A stretch of 64,000 bases of DNA from assembly GCF_037042905.1 (NCBI RefSeq), contig NC_087247.1:37527420-37591419 (forward strand), given 5' to 3'. The DNA comes from Lytechinus pictus (taxonomy: Eukaryota; Echinodermata; Echinoidea; Temnopleuroida; Toxopneustidae). This document shows, piece after piece, positions 47,601 to 59,310 of the stretch. The notes under the pieces are model-generated. The model did not search any database and was not told the DNA's origin. It saw only the letters and a program-made list of their open reading frames with translations. Position 1 is the stretch's first letter. Each line of letters starts with the position of its first letter. A program made the position numbers and the translations under genes.

Positions 47601-50600
47601 TGCTGAAGGAAAACACACCATGGCTGGGATTCGAACCCACGTCCATCTGATTGAAAGACGTGAGTCGTAGCCACCAGACCATGACGTCCCTACAGACCAC
47701 GACGCCCTAATGTTTTTATTCCATTTTGAAAGTCATTTTTCTTTTTGTTTATGTTTCTTAAAATTTACTGCTTTTATCAAAATCAACTTGGCATTTGGTG
47801 AATTTCCCATGAGGCAGATAATTACCATTTATGAAGGTGTTGAGGCAAACTATCACTTCCTAGTTAATTTTATACGTAGCTATCGTTTGAAGTGATTCTG
47901 AGGAAAGATAGCGTATATAATCATATTGCTAAGGACAAGTTGTAAGTCTCATCTCTGGAAAGGACAGCAACATTCTTGTTGCTGAATTGTGTATTGCTTA
48001 ATGCATATTTTTCAAAGGAACCTCCCCCAACTCACCACACATTCTGACCTATCCCACAGGCTTTTGTCCAGGCCCAGGTGGAGGAGAAACGGAGAAAGAA
48101 GCAGGAGGCTTTGGCTCTAAGACGCCAGGAAGAGGCTGAACAGGAGAGGAAGTTGGCTGAGGAGAGAGATCGACTTGCCAGAGACTTTGAGCATGAGCAG
48201 GAGAAGGTGAGGAAGAAAGAAGAGGCTGCTGCTGCTAAGCAAAGGGCCCTGGAAGAGAGCATGCAGAATGCACATGAAGCAGCCATGAGGGAAAAACATG
48301 CAGAAAGGATGAGGAAGCTTCAAAGGCAGGGACACGATGTTACCAACCTTAGGAAAAGCTGGGAAGGTATGATAAATATACTGCCCCCCTCCATATATAC
48401 TTCAGTGCATGATTTATCTGCTTACTTTCGTTTGGTAAAGATTGAACAATGTGATTTATATAGGGCTATCATTTTATCATTTAAACATGTGTAAGAGTAG
48501 TGACTGTAATATTATACTACCATCAAATTTTGGAGGAGGGTATATAGGATTCTCTCTATTGTTGGGCGTCAGTTGGTCGGTCAGGTTCATGACATGCTTG
48601 TTCATATTGTCACTGTCACAAAAGTACATTATTATCTGTTTTTCTGCATATACATGTAGCTAATTGTTTCATTTAGTTTGAGAGAAAAACCAAACGATAA
48701 CTACATCTTCACCTTATATTCCCTTTAATTTCATACTCTCTTATACCTCCCTCTAGAAAAACGGCAAAGTCCTGAGGTATCCCCTAGACTTCCTGTCCAG
48801 GTTACTGTATCTCATCCTCAGCCTGATTTGAAACCAGCTACCTCAATCAATTTCTCACCAAGACGAGAGAGAGGTCCCTCTGCAGACCTTCAAGGGATTC
48901 CTCAAACTGCAGCCTCTCACATCCAAGATGCTGCAACTTCCCCCATTAATGAAGTATCAACACAAACTGGTAAGCATCTCAAGGTGATACTATTGGTGTT
49001 CTAGACCCAATCATGCTCTTTCAAATGGCGCATTTAGCCTATGACCATGTGGTATAATTAAAGTGATTAAAACTAGCTGTGTTCTAACTTCATTTGTTTA
49101 AATCCAGTTCATGCACTTACCGTTTGGTCTAATTTCATCTAGGTCTGTGCATCAGTTCATCTTATATCCAGTATAGTTTAATAGAAAAATTCATTTAGTC
49201 TAAAGTCATTTGCCCTTCTGGTAATTAAGCCAAGTGCCAGTTAGACAAAATGATACATGGGCCAAGAGTACATATGAAAATGTATTATATTGATGCCATT
49301 ACTGATTTATCAACAAAGCAGTTATGATGAAACAAAGCTTTATTGTACCCCCATCTCTCTTTTTCTGTTGTTACTTCACTGTATTCTTTGATGATATTTA
49401 TTCATGGCCAAAGTCACTTCAATATGTTGGATTGTAGTTACAATAAAACATTCTTTCAGGTAATTTTGTTTGAAGCTATTCCTTAAATGGGAAAATGGTT
49501 TGTGGTTTTCATCCCATACGATTACAAAAGTTAGCCAAACATGAACTTTTATTTTTTAGTGTGAAAGAGCAGATTCTAAGCTTTAAAATGATATATAGGT
49601 TATCAAAGTAGATAAACAACTTACAAGCTGCCATTAACAAGTTATCATAAAGACATAAAAATTCTACCTTCTTTCCTCCATATGTAAATAGATGTTCTGG
49701 ATGAAAACTACATATCTCCCAGACTGATTGAAGCCATACGACGGGCAAGTGAAGGAGCAGAGTACAAACCTAAGAGCAAGAAACGTTCTGATCAGGTAAA
49801 GAGCAAGCATCCTGCGGAAGAAGGTAGAAGGAAGGACAAAGGAATGAAGGTGGTTTCTATCAAAGAGGAAGTGTCAGAACAGAAAGCTAGCAAGGGGAGA
49901 AAAAACACTGATGCTGCCAAACCAAAATGGGGACAAAATGCACAAAGCAAGAAGGGGATGAAGAATTCTGATAAGGATATGTCAATGAGCAAACACAAAA
50001 GGGAAGAGAGACTGAGGAAGAGACAGGAGGAGTTGATTAGTTTACAGGAGAAGAGTGCTCCCAGGAGGTTGTCTCAGACCAAGCAAACTCACGTAGAGAA
50101 TGAGGGTCAGGGAAGAAAATCAAGAGCTGATACAAAGCTGTCACATCACTCGGATGAAAAAGAAAGTAAAGCTACCAAGGCACAGCGTGAGAGAGCAGGT
50201 TCAAGACGAGAGGCCATGTTAGCACAAGAAAGAGTGATGTCACAGCAACAGAGCAGAAAGGATTTCAGACCGTCTTCCAGTGATGACAGCTACAGTACGC
50301 AAACACCAACACTCGGAAACAATGACTTTGTACCATTCATGAGAACTGAGGATGATGAGTTACTTGAAGGTAACATATCTATTAGCCCTGCTCCTGCTCC
50401 TGCTCCACCAAGACCGGCCCCAAAGACAAATGATGCATCACCGAGCAGAACATCCAGGCATTCTAGGCAATCACATAGAGAAATGGTCTGTTCTATTTGT
50501 ACTGTTATCTTCTTTAAAAAAACTGTAAATGAAATTTAGCATGAAAAATATGTTTTGTGACCTCACACTGGGGGCAATTCTTGATATGTTGTCCAACTTC

Positions 50601-52144
50601 CTACAATCTTCCATGGATTTTGCATATTATTCTAGTCTGATTCTAAACATTAAATCTTTAATATTTTGAAAACAAAATGCAGTAAATTTGCACTATTCAC
50701 TGCAAAATTGAAAAAAATGACTTCTATCACACCCTGAGATATGTTTGATTTGAATCAATTTTAATTTGAGGTTTGTCTAAACTACGAACTCTACTTATGT
50801 GACTTTTCAGTGAAAATACAAAAGTATGATTTAAAAAAACAAAAATATTGATATGAACTTATTTTCTGTAATATGTATGTTGGATAAGTAATAGTAAACT
50901 CCAGGGAGACTCGCTACGAAGAGTAGGAATATTATGCGAAACAAAATTATGTTTAAAAAAATACTTTCTGTTAAGTGCAAAGATAATATATAACTTAGAT
51001 TTGATCACCTTTTATATTCATGTTTTACCATTTATGACCTCCCCCCTCCAATTTGAAAATAAATTTCAGAGTAAAATATGTATAAAAAAAGCGTTGCATG
51101 AGAATGGTCAGTTAATTATGAAAGCAATTTTAAATACAAATTTGGATAAAAAAAATACTAATTTTAGTGATACAGAATTCCAATATGCTGTTTTGAATAG
51201 TTGGCAGCTGTGTACAGGAAATAAGTCTTAATTTGTGATTGATTTGATAATCTAAGGCACATTTTGATAAGAGATAACCCATATGATGTGTTTTCCCCCA
51301 ACACTATTTTTTTCTGTTTACAGGATCCATTGTTGAATCCAGACAGACTGAAAGATAAAGAACATAGACAAGAAGAGATTCTCATGCAGCTTTCAACATT
51401 AAGACAGGTTTGTAGAATAGAATAGGTACACTTCTTTGAGGTCATAGTGATCATTGAACATCATATTAGAAGAAATGTACATTATGACACGGTTCATTTT
51501 AGAGCCCATTCAATGCATGCCATTTTGTGTAACGTTATCACTTTCTGCATTTCTATCTGTATTTTATAAAATTTACTGAGAAGAATTTTGATTTAAACAA
51601 GGGAAAAATGATTATTCAGTGTTAAATCTTGTTGACTCAATTTATGTTTTACAGGAGAATAGTTTCACATCTTATACTGAACCCCTTTTAAATTTTTCTG
51701 ATTTACTGGCAGTAATGTCACGAGACAGAATGACAGTGTTATTGATGTTGCAGAATTTGAAGGGTTGGAGGAGAAGTCACGGTGCAACCCCTTTCTCCCT
51801 GGTGAAAGTGAGGAGGGTCTGTGAGCTATTATAATATAGATGGCCTTATCGACCCCTTCCCCTCTAAACCTCTGGGCCTGTTGTCTCGCACAAATGCGCT
51901 TGTCTTGAAAAGACTGAAATAGAATAGAATTTATTCTGTTCTTGAAGTCTGCCCATTAAAATACAATATTTCATTTTCTATGTTTGTATGTTCTATGATG
52001 GGTATTCATCAAGTGATCATCACACCAGCTGCTTATCTTACAGTTTTACTTGATTTTTCTTTTTCATGTGATTTACAGGGTCTTCTGATGAAGCAGAGAG
52101 AGCTGGAGATTGGTTTATCACCTTCATCACCTGTGATTATATAA
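35658..52144 (+). CDS. CCDC66: CCDC66 (coiled-coil domain-containing 66), 15 exons, 5' end missing
   Basis: Exons: 35658-35719, 36235-36257, 36787-37162, 37713-38036, 38538-38704, 39407-39550, 41591-41657, 44096-44244, 46490-46623, 47244-47331, 48060-48366, 48757-48969, 49692-50485, 51324-51407, 52079-52144 (TAA). All junctions are AG/GT and all phases agree, giving 2998 nt, about 999 codons; human CCDC66 is about 950. CCDC66 hallmarks: LTQDQLNAILKTI; KKQQWKRELG; KEKQQWLQDLE; ALTDPAEMERREAQ followed by QVEEKRRKKQ and a long charged coiled coil; GHDVTNLRK; NDFVPFMRTEDDE; and the C-terminal DPLLNPDRLKDKEHRQ with LRQGLLMKQRELE. In vertebrates it is a centriolar-satellite, microtubule and cilium protein. 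The codons before exon 35658 are missing. The 50485 donor (ATG|GTCTGT) is weak but fits the phase. Confidence 0.92.
36235..36257 (+). CDS. CCDC66: CCDC66 23-nt microexon
   Basis: TTCTTTATAG acceptor and AAGAAG|GTAAGC donor enclose 23 nt. With the split codon from the previous exon it encodes DTKTKPKK and restores phase 0 for the FGYKSK exon. Leaving it out would shift the frame. Confidence 0.8.
36787..37162 (+). CDS. CCDC66: CCDC66 exon with the LTQDQL motif
   Basis: Encodes FGYKSKTQSYPVRK at the start (like the HKSKISVK region of vertebrate CCDC66), a K/Q/N-rich disordered stretch, then LTQDQLNAILKTIGTAGES, the most conserved N-terminal motif. Ends phase 1 before GTGAGT. Confidence 0.9.
37713..38036 (+). 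CDS. CCDC66: CCDC66 exon ending in KKQQWKRELG
   Basis: Acidic, probably disordered segment, then LMEKKKQQWKRELG, matching the vertebrate motif at the start of the first conserved helix. The donor G|GTAAAT splits an Asp/Gly codon. Confidence 0.9.
39597..40920 (+). mobile_element. GTCTCACCTG element, copy 1, in CCDC66 intron
   Basis: Begins TTTTTGTCTCACCTG and ends with GCAGGTGAGAC...CCACTTG, short inverted ends. The interior is a diverged tandem array of 150-180 bp units built on AGGTCACATGACCAAGGTCA, AAGGTCATTTAGGGTCAATG and TTGAATTACCATCATAACTT. No coding capacity. Confidence 0.75.
41843..43022 (+). mobile_element. GTCTCACCTG element, copy 2, next CCDC66 intron
   Basis: Same orientation, ends and internal units as copy 1. 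The 67-nt exon 41591-41657 lies between the two copies. Confidence 0.75.
43120..43955. mobile_element. Degraded AAGTCCACC foldback, hosting a MITE
   Basis: TTAAGTCCACCCTGCAATGA on the left and TTGAGGTGAACTTGTCCTTTAA on the right are the decayed ends of the same foldback family. It contains the insertion 43186-43600. Confidence 0.5.
43186..43600. mobile_element. TAA-flanked MITE (PIF/Harbinger-like), 415 bp
   Basis: Ends AGGCGACCGCACACC and, inverted, AGGCCACCGCGCACC are flanked by TAA on both sides (43183-43185 and 43601-43603). A 3-bp TWA duplication is typical of PIF/Harbinger elements. Inverted similarity continues about 40 bp. No coding capacity. Confidence 0.7.
44416..46111. mobile_element. 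TA-flanked Tc1/mariner-like non-autonomous element, 1.7 kb
   Basis: Ends CACAACAAAAAAAGTAAGTC and, inverted, CACAACAAAAAAAGTAAGTTCCC are flanked by TA (44414-44415 and 46112-46113). The length equals a full Tc1 element, but no DDE frame remains. The end sequence is related in form to that of the Tc1 at 29370 but is a different family. It contains a GGTGGATCCAGAATTTG phrase from another repeat near 45632. Confidence 0.75.
46640..47030. repeat. Decayed foldback repeat in CCDC66 intron
   Basis: CAAGTCCTCCCAAACAAAG on the left and TTTGTCCAGTTGTCTTGACCTTTG on the right, with internal phrases (ATCAAACTTGGATGTGAAA, TTTCTTATTTTATATCCAATTC) from the 19655-20252 family. Confidence 0.45.
47399..47688 (-). 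mobile_element. tRNA-derived SINE
   Basis: On the minus strand the head runs from GGGACGTCATGGTCTGGTGG to GGGTTCGAATCCC (B box, plus 47627-47638), then a body with AATAGGTACCCGTTGGATTT and GCGCAGTAGAGTATATG, and a tail GCGCTATATAAATGG followed by a TTATTATTATTA run. This is the standard SINE layout. It lies in the CCDC66 intron before the main coiled-coil exon. Confidence 0.75.
48060..48366 (+). CDS. CCDC66: CCDC66 main coiled-coil exon
   Basis: Encodes AFVQAQVEEKRRKKQ, then about 85 residues of E/K/R/A-rich heptads without proline, ending RQGHDVTNLRKSWE. This is the CCDC66 core coiled coil associated with dimerisation and microtubule or satellite binding in vertebrates. Confidence 0.93.
49692..50485 (+). 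CDS. CCDC66: CCDC66 large C-terminal exon
   Basis: 794 nt encoding DVLDENYISPRLIEAIRRAS, a lysine-rich disordered region, an HKREERLRKRQEELISLQEK helix and NDFVPFMRTEDDE near the end. The internal GATCAG|GTAAAG at 49796 could act as an alternative donor, but the frame stays open past it. Confidence 0.88.
51324..52144 (+). CDS. CCDC66: CCDC66 last two exons (51324-51407 and 52079-52144)
   Basis: Together they encode DPLLNPDRLKDKEHRQEEIL, MQLSTLRQ and then GLLMKQRELEIGLSPSS to a TAA stop. This closely matches the vertebrate C-terminus. A candidate polyadenylation signal AATAAA is at 52386-52391. Confidence 0.93.
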
Positions 52145-55100
52145 AGTGACTGATTGCTTAGTCTGTCCTCCATGATTTATTTGACTGAAAGTATTCAATT
52201 TATTGCTATGAAATACATGGAATTCCTTTTGATTATAACTCACAAATAGTCATTAAAATTATGTTTACAATGTCTGATTGTGAAAAAAATTGAATGTACG
52301 CTCATATTTGTGAAAAAAAAATTCATGCATATATTTATCCAGGAAATTAGCTCTCTTGCCATTGAGAACAACATCTCGTGCAAAAAATAAAATAGTCATA
52401 GTTTGGACTAGTGTAGTAACAATGGCTGTGGTATCAGTTGCTTCACATTCACTTTTCTAAATAATGACAATTACAATACTAGAGACAACCTGATGCTATT
52501 TTTTAATCTCACGCAAGACCTAATTTTAACTAGCGGTCACGGTTTAAAGCATAGGAAAAAATAGTAGCACAAGTCTCTTACTATAATCATCTGCTTCCAT
52601 TGTACATTGAGTGAAGTCGCCTGTTACCTAGTGAAAGGTATTTGCCATTGAAAATGTATGTATTCTAGGTATTTAAAAAAATTGAATTAAGTAAATTAAA
52701 CAGATTTTGTGCAATATGTTGATATTGTCATTTGTGTGCAGATCTTCTTCTTTATACGTAAATTTAATGTTCTTTCATCTGTATGAATTTTTCAAGTACC
52801 GGTACATATGTAGATGTAATGTTAAAATTAAATAACATTAATGATTATAATCCTTGTCATTTTCCAAGTTTTGGAATGTATTTGAACACATTTTGCATTT
52901 CTTTCTTTATGGCTTCTATGCCTCACCTTCTGTAAGCAGCACAATCTGAAGAAGACGAAAGACTCATGAATTTCTATAGATACTTACTTCAGATTAAAAA
53001 ATGCAAATCTTATTTAAGGTATGATACCTAGTATTTTGAATACTTTTGATTAAAAATAAGATTATTAATATAGCTCATATGTAAAATCTGTAATTCTTCA
53101 TAATATGTCAACTTTTTAGGATGTTGATCATGAAGAAAGCATATTGGTTGTCATGAAAAGTATGCATTTAAACCTGTATACAGTTAAAATATATTCATTT
53201 CAATTTAGATACTGAAGGTAAAACAAATTTCTAGCATTAAATAAAAATAATAAGATTGTCCTTTATTCAAAAGTATATTCAAATTTGATTTGGAACTCGT
53301 AAATTAATAGAAAGAAAAAAATCCCAGCTCTTGACAACATATCCTTTGTACCTGTTCTAGTGTAACACTTGTAATTGTATTGGAAAGCAGAATGGGGGCA
53401 GATAGAATGTTGGTGCTAAAACCATCTGAGATAAAGTACAAGCAACTACCTGGAAAATGCTAATACAATGGGTGATTTCAATTATGGTGTTGACCTTTTT
53501 TTTTTTTTTTTTTTAATCTTTATATTATGTCGCCATAACACTACACTTGAAATAAAGACGGTCGTGGGACAAATCTCTCTAGGTGTTCAGCAATCAATTA
53601 TGTGTTTGGGATAATTTTTATAAACCCACATTTAGTTTTTAAAGCTATTGAAGGCAATCTAAAATTTGACTCTACCCCCAACATCTAAATAGAAATCACC
53701 CAACATTAATGGTCTGAATTCACATAGCATTACCATGTTTGCATGAAGACTATTGTCTTTTAGCACAGAAAATGATAATTGAATATTTTGTTAAATTACT
53801 AATTCATTTTTAATAATTATTTCAAATATTATTTTCTATAGGATGCACTCTTCTTCTTTATGAGGTACTTATAGTGACACTTATGTATTGAAAAAATGCT
53901 TATATTGCTTTATTTTGGATTAAGAAATGAAATAAAAATGCATGTCGAGGTATGACTTTTAATATTTTGAAATCCTTGTATATTTCTTGCTTATATTTAT
54001 TGCATAACAGTAAATATAATCTATGTTTTTGCTGTTGTCTTTGTTGTGGATAATAAACTTTAAATCATTATTGGAAATTCATTTTTTATGTACAGGTATA
54101 TTCATTGTAAACATGCATTTTACATTTTTGTGGTTTTCGTATTTTCTCAAACTTTTGCTTTTTAAATGCAGTCTCTCACAAGTGATGTATTATAGATGTC
54201 ACATCGTCCCTTTGATTAATCAGAAGCATAAAGCGTTTTGGGGATAGGATGAAAAAAATTGTGCTTTAAGCCAAGCACATGTTATGCAATGCAATTGCAT
54301 TAAGATCTGATTGCAACAAAATTGCAAAGTGTATGCCAACTTGCAACGTCTTGCATCTGCAATCTGATTTGCTGCAGAAGATCGCAGACTGAAAGTCAGA
54401 TATTGGATGTTAAATCTTCCTGCGAATTTGATAATTTGAGCCAATCAGATTTGTCCTAGATGATGATGTCATGACCAATTTGCTACGCCGCTGCAGTGCA
54501 TTCCATGTAGATGCAGCTCGTTGGCGTTGTAGAGCTGTTGCTATGTGTGCGCTGGCCTCTGATGCGATTGGCAATCAGATCTTTGTGAAATTCCCTAGTG
54601 GGCTTTACCCAGACAACCAAGTAAAATGGTTTGTACAATGTGTACATAAATATTCCTTTTGTTATATTTACAGCACAAAATGCAGGAAAGAAACTCATCA
54701 ATAAATGTGAGAATCCATTAAAAGATGGCAGAATTATGTAATTTCAGTTTTTATTCTGTGGCGTAACTTGTGAGCTGCTCCTATTTTCCAGTGAATCATG
54801 AATTTTATGAATTGACTTTTTTTCCAATATTTTATCCATAGAAATATATAAATTTTTTAAATGGAATTTATGCTCCCCATGTTCCTAATTTTATTACATG
54901 TAGAACTTGACTTCATAGTGCAGGACCTTTTTTATGCATACATTGCGTCTGAGAAGTAAGCAAACCAGGATTCTCGATATTATGTGTCAAACTTAGGCAA
55001 ATGACTTATATTTCATTCATACCATCATTAAGTATCATCTTTATTTATTATACCCTAGATGGTATGAAATATTCATAGAATTCAGTAAATCATGAAATGA

Positions 55101-57304
55101 TTTAATGAAATGCATGAGGACACTTTTCACTTATGTCCACTTTTCATTTTATGCATGTCCAAATCATGTAACATGAGTAACCAACACATTTCAAAGATTT
55201 GCCAGGAGCATATAGGAAATTTCCCAAGTTTTGTTTTTATACAAAGGATAGTCAGACTGCGTACTATGTTGTGATAAAGAGATGTTTAGTTCCTATTAAT
55301 AATAATGGAGTTACAGCTCCAAGTATGAGTCAAGGTGTCTCCAAATGTAACGTGAGTAACCGTGGAATAGCCCTGAAGCCTCTTCATTTTATGAATTTAT
55401 TGAAATTCAAGCATTATCTTAAATAAACAGAACTTTGTTATTTCTTAACCATTTTCTGTGATTGAGGTATCAAATTAAAGCAAAAATATTGAAATTTTTA
55501 AAAGTGATTTTCTTTTTTAAATTCAGATACCCATCAACACGTGACTTTTTGGTAACCTTTCTTCTATTTGTTTTTTTACTCACTCATGCATGAATGAAGA
55601 ATCTTCTAAGATTTACAAGGTGAAAGAGGAGAATCTAACAGGGTGCTGCAAGAAAATATTTGCAATCTATTGCAAACATTTTGTTGCAATTTTACAATTG
55701 ATATATCAATCTTAACTGTAGCAAGTCAGATTACACTGCTTGTTTCAAGAAGCAGATTACAAATAATTGCAATTTCATTTTTTAATTTCAAAACTTATGA
55801 TCGATTTAATAGGGACTGAAAGTAGACTTGCAATTGATCGCAAAAGTTTCTTGAAACGCCCCATAAGCCTTACAATGATAAGTAATTTATCATATTCCAA
55901 AACAAGGCTACAGTTCTTTTTGAGGCAATAAAAGAAAAATAATTTCTTGTACTTCATGCATTTACAATAATTCTTTAATTACTAAATATAGGCCTATTCT
56001 TAATTATATTCCTTTCCATCGGACAAATCAGTTAAATAACAAAAGCACCATCTTTCCCAGTACTACATGTAGGCTTCCTGTTTAAGGGCATGCATGTATT
56101 AACATGTTCATTAGCATACGTGGAATGAGTTCTCTCACCATAACATTATTGCTGAGCATTGTCTCAACTGAATGAGGCTTGATATAATGCTCAAGTACAA
56201 AAAAGAATACAGCTACAATCATGTGGGGTTTTCATTGCAAGCCTACACATTCCCTACAAGAAAAACTTGTTTACATAAACATGGTATAGCTTATTATAGT
56301 AAGATGATTGGTACAATAGCTTTAATGATGACATTTGTATCTCTCTCTAATCAAATTGTCTCGGAGTTGCATACAGACTTTGCATCATTTTTTTTTTTAG
56401 CTCTAACTTAACACAGCACCTTGGAATGAATACAGGGAACAATGAAGCTGTTATCATTTGAGAGGAGAAAAAGTTCATTCTTGTTAAAATCAACTAAAAA
56501 ACAAATCAATATTGGCAGGATCTAATTGATGAAATCAAATCAATTGCAAAACAACAACAAACAATTAACAGCACACTAGCCTAAACATACACAAAAAGGT
56601 TGTAAGAACCTTTTGTTTTTCAATATTATGCTTTTACTGAATCACAAAAATTCTATCTACATGTAATTGATTTATTAATTTGTACAGGAATGCTGGATTT
56701 TTGAGAGACTGAAATTCTGCAACTTATTTTGGAAGTAATAGAGTTTCATATACATATGAAAAAAAAATCATCTTCAACTATTGCAAAGTGAGACTAATTT
56801 TTTTCTTCCCAAATACAGAGTATAATTTGAGAAACTGATTCACGAGCTCAAGTTTGCAGCTTACTGATATGGACATTCAGAATGAATTCTAATTTCTAAA
56901 CACATAATTTAACAACATCTCATGTTTTTTTTCTGCTTGCGATTATCAATAGCACTTCTTGGTCACTACAATAGCTACATACTATCTTGAATATGAAAAT
57001 AAACAATAACATTTATATCATTCATCAGTTTTAAACATGAACATTTGCAATTTTGCATAAGCTTTATATGTAAGACCCAAATCTACAAGTAATTGACATT
57101 GATTGAAAAAAAATCAACTCTTTTTATGCACAAATACAAGTAAATCAATATTTATAAATAAATGACTCAAATATATGAATACTATTTATGATGCTTCACA
57201 ATAAATACCCACAATAAATACTATACATAAAAGTACCACATATGTTCTTCAATTAAAATTTCTTTTCCATCTCTACGGCAAGTTTGGCATATTACAGTAA
57301 TCCA
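52145..57304. other. CCDC66 3' UTR and intergenic region between convergent genes
   Basis: AT-rich, no coding sequence recognised. Several AATAAA signals (first at 52386). A 20-base T-run near 53500. The MITE at 55639-55862 is listed separately. Confidence 0.6.
55639..55862. mobile_element. Short MITE with GGGGCGTTTCAAGAAA ends
   Basis: Right end inverted reads GGGGCGTTTCAAGAAACTTT; left end reads GGGTGCTGCAAGAAAATATT. Both are followed by TTGCRATC and A/T-rich TTGCAA repeats. About 224 bp; no target duplication was established. Confidence 0.5.
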
Positions 57305-58947
57305 CTATTCCTTCGGATTGAGTACAAGAACAGACTCGACATACTGCTCCATCTCTACAAAGTCTGCAATGACAATATTAATACCCTTTGGTCCAATAGT
57401 TTTATCTTTCAAAAAGAACTTTGTATTCTTGATTGCTGCAGTTGCGAGTACATCTTTCAAGTTACTACCGATATGCTGTAGAACAGTAGTACCCGTTGGG
57501 GTCAAGACACCCTGTGATACATAAAACTTGTCCTGAGGCCTTCCTCTGGTGTGATGAGCATTTAGTATATTCACCATCTTTGGTGCTTCAGTTGTGTTGG
57601 GCCATACGCTGTGGATACTGCGGCCTTGCCAGATGTTAGGATGTTCTACCGACGTTTCATCATGGTAGATTGTAATCACCTGCCAGCCCTCATCACACAG
57701 GACATTAAGGGTAACTGCTTCCAGATCCATCTCAGGGCAAAGCTTGGAGGAAAAAACATCCTCTATGCAGGATATGAGCTGATCATGCTTCTCCTTCATG
57801 CAGTACAGATGGTTGAAATCAATGATTACAACTTCACTGGGATGCTCATTTAACCAGTCATTGATTTCTCGCAAGCTGTTGCTGACTTGTAACCCATGCA
57901 GACCATGCACAAAATAGAAGCCCTCCTTGCCTGGACAGCGTGATATTCTGAAGTCAAAGTAGCGAATTCCTAGGTCCAGCTGCTGTTTGAAGTTGAGTGA
58001 CTGTGTGACTGACCAATTGTGGACAATCTTTTTGGCTGCTTCACCAAAGACTGCGACAAGGTTCCGTACTGTGTCTGGTGAGCCCGATGAAACTGGTGAT
58101 TGGCAGTCGAGGAAGAAACTGAAAGAGTCGTGAGATCCTTCAAAGAAACAAGAAAGGTCTTACAATATTGAATGATTTAATTTGCAATTGAACATCAAAG
58201 ATGACAAAAATACTAACCTAATCAGGACAATGACAATAAATACTGAAATTTAAATATCAATTGTAAATAAATGTTGTTACAATAATTATTTACAATCAAT
58301 ATTTAGATTTTATTATTCAATAAATAATAATTTCAATCTATGAATTGTTCTTCAAGTTCAAAACGGCACTTCGTAACATAGCTCATCGAAGCTACGTCAT
58401 ATCGAAGCGGTTTAAGGGTCAAGCCTATGTATTTGCAGTGTTTATGAATGGATACACAACATCAGTTTTTTGGGGAAACTGTTGTACCTTTATAGGTATT
58501 AGGTGTATAATATAAAGGTATGCAAAATTTTAGTCTAAAATAGGGTCGCTAGTTCTAATGTTAAATATGAATATAAAGGGAATTCCCTTCTTGTGTATTA
58601 TCTTCTCCAGGCACAGTCCCATATGCATGTCTAGGCTCCGTGATGAAATAACAATATCAAAATCATAAAAAAATATCATCACGGAGTCCTCTAGCCTAGG
58701 CTAAGTCCACATCACTAGTTACAGTTACATTGTCATTGTGTAGCTACCCGCGCCAAAAAAATAACCAACATCAAAATGGATGAATGGGACACTAGTCACT
58801 AATTTTTGTTGATCACTTACCTGGAATAGCTATATTTTTCAGTGATTCACTTCGTAATCTGTCAGGTAACTCTCCCATCCAGTTTGAAAATTCATTATGT
58901 GTAGCACTGCCATTTTCCATAACCGATCCGTTCTCTTGCCTCGCCAT
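57305..58947 (-). CDS. PLCXD: PLCXD-type PI-PLC X domain protein, two exons
   Basis: Exon 1 is 58947-58821 and exon 2 is 58137-57305 (TAG). Junction CCAG|GTAAGT to TTTGAAG|GATCTC, phase 1, restores G in AIPGSHDS. 319 residues, the usual PLCXD length. Domain: WMGELPDRL and NIAIPGSHDS (first catalytic His) near residues 25-46; WSVTQ, then QLDLGIRYFDFRI and FVHGLHG (second catalytic His); LNEHPSEVVIIDFNH; a tail ending VIADFVEMEQYVESVLVLN. PLCXD proteins resemble bacterial PI-PLC and split phosphoinositides in the cytoplasm. There are no EF, C2 or Y domains. ATG 58947 is chosen for its A at -3 and G at +4; the open frame further upstream has no ATG. Which of the vertebrate paralogues 1-3 it matches best is not decided. 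Confidence 0.93.
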
Positions 58948-59310
58948 ACTAGAATTAAAGCACTCAGTCTCAGAGAAATCAAATCGCCTACCCCAGGTCC
59001 AGCCCAACACATCGAGGAGGGCAAACAAAGAAACAAATCGCCTATTACAAATATCGCTGTGTAATTATCGTGACGAATTTCAAGATGAAAACTGTTTTTT
59101 TTCTTAAATTTTAATTTGTTCTTAGACTGTTGAATATATAAATAAATGATTTGAATTACCTTATGGCTTATGCACCAAATATGTGTTAAGGATTTTCGAA
59201 AAAAATACGAAAATGAGATGACCGAAAGTGAACTACTCATTCCGTACAGCCGATTTGGTTGTGGGTAAGTTGTTTCGGATCGGAGCGACGAACAGCTGTT
59301 TCTTGGCGAC
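58948..59310 (-). promoter_or_regulatory. PLCXD 5' UTR and probable promoter region
   Basis: Upstream of the start codon, no other gene for several kb. CpG-containing GATTTGGTTGTGGG and GATCGGAGCGACGAACAG lie near 59245-59300. No TATA box is obvious. Assignment is by position only. Confidence 0.3.

Noticed and set aside
58813..59028. Upstream extension of the PLCXD first exon to 59028
   Set aside because: The frame there starts with TTG, not ATG; the ATG at 58947 has a good start context and matches the family length.
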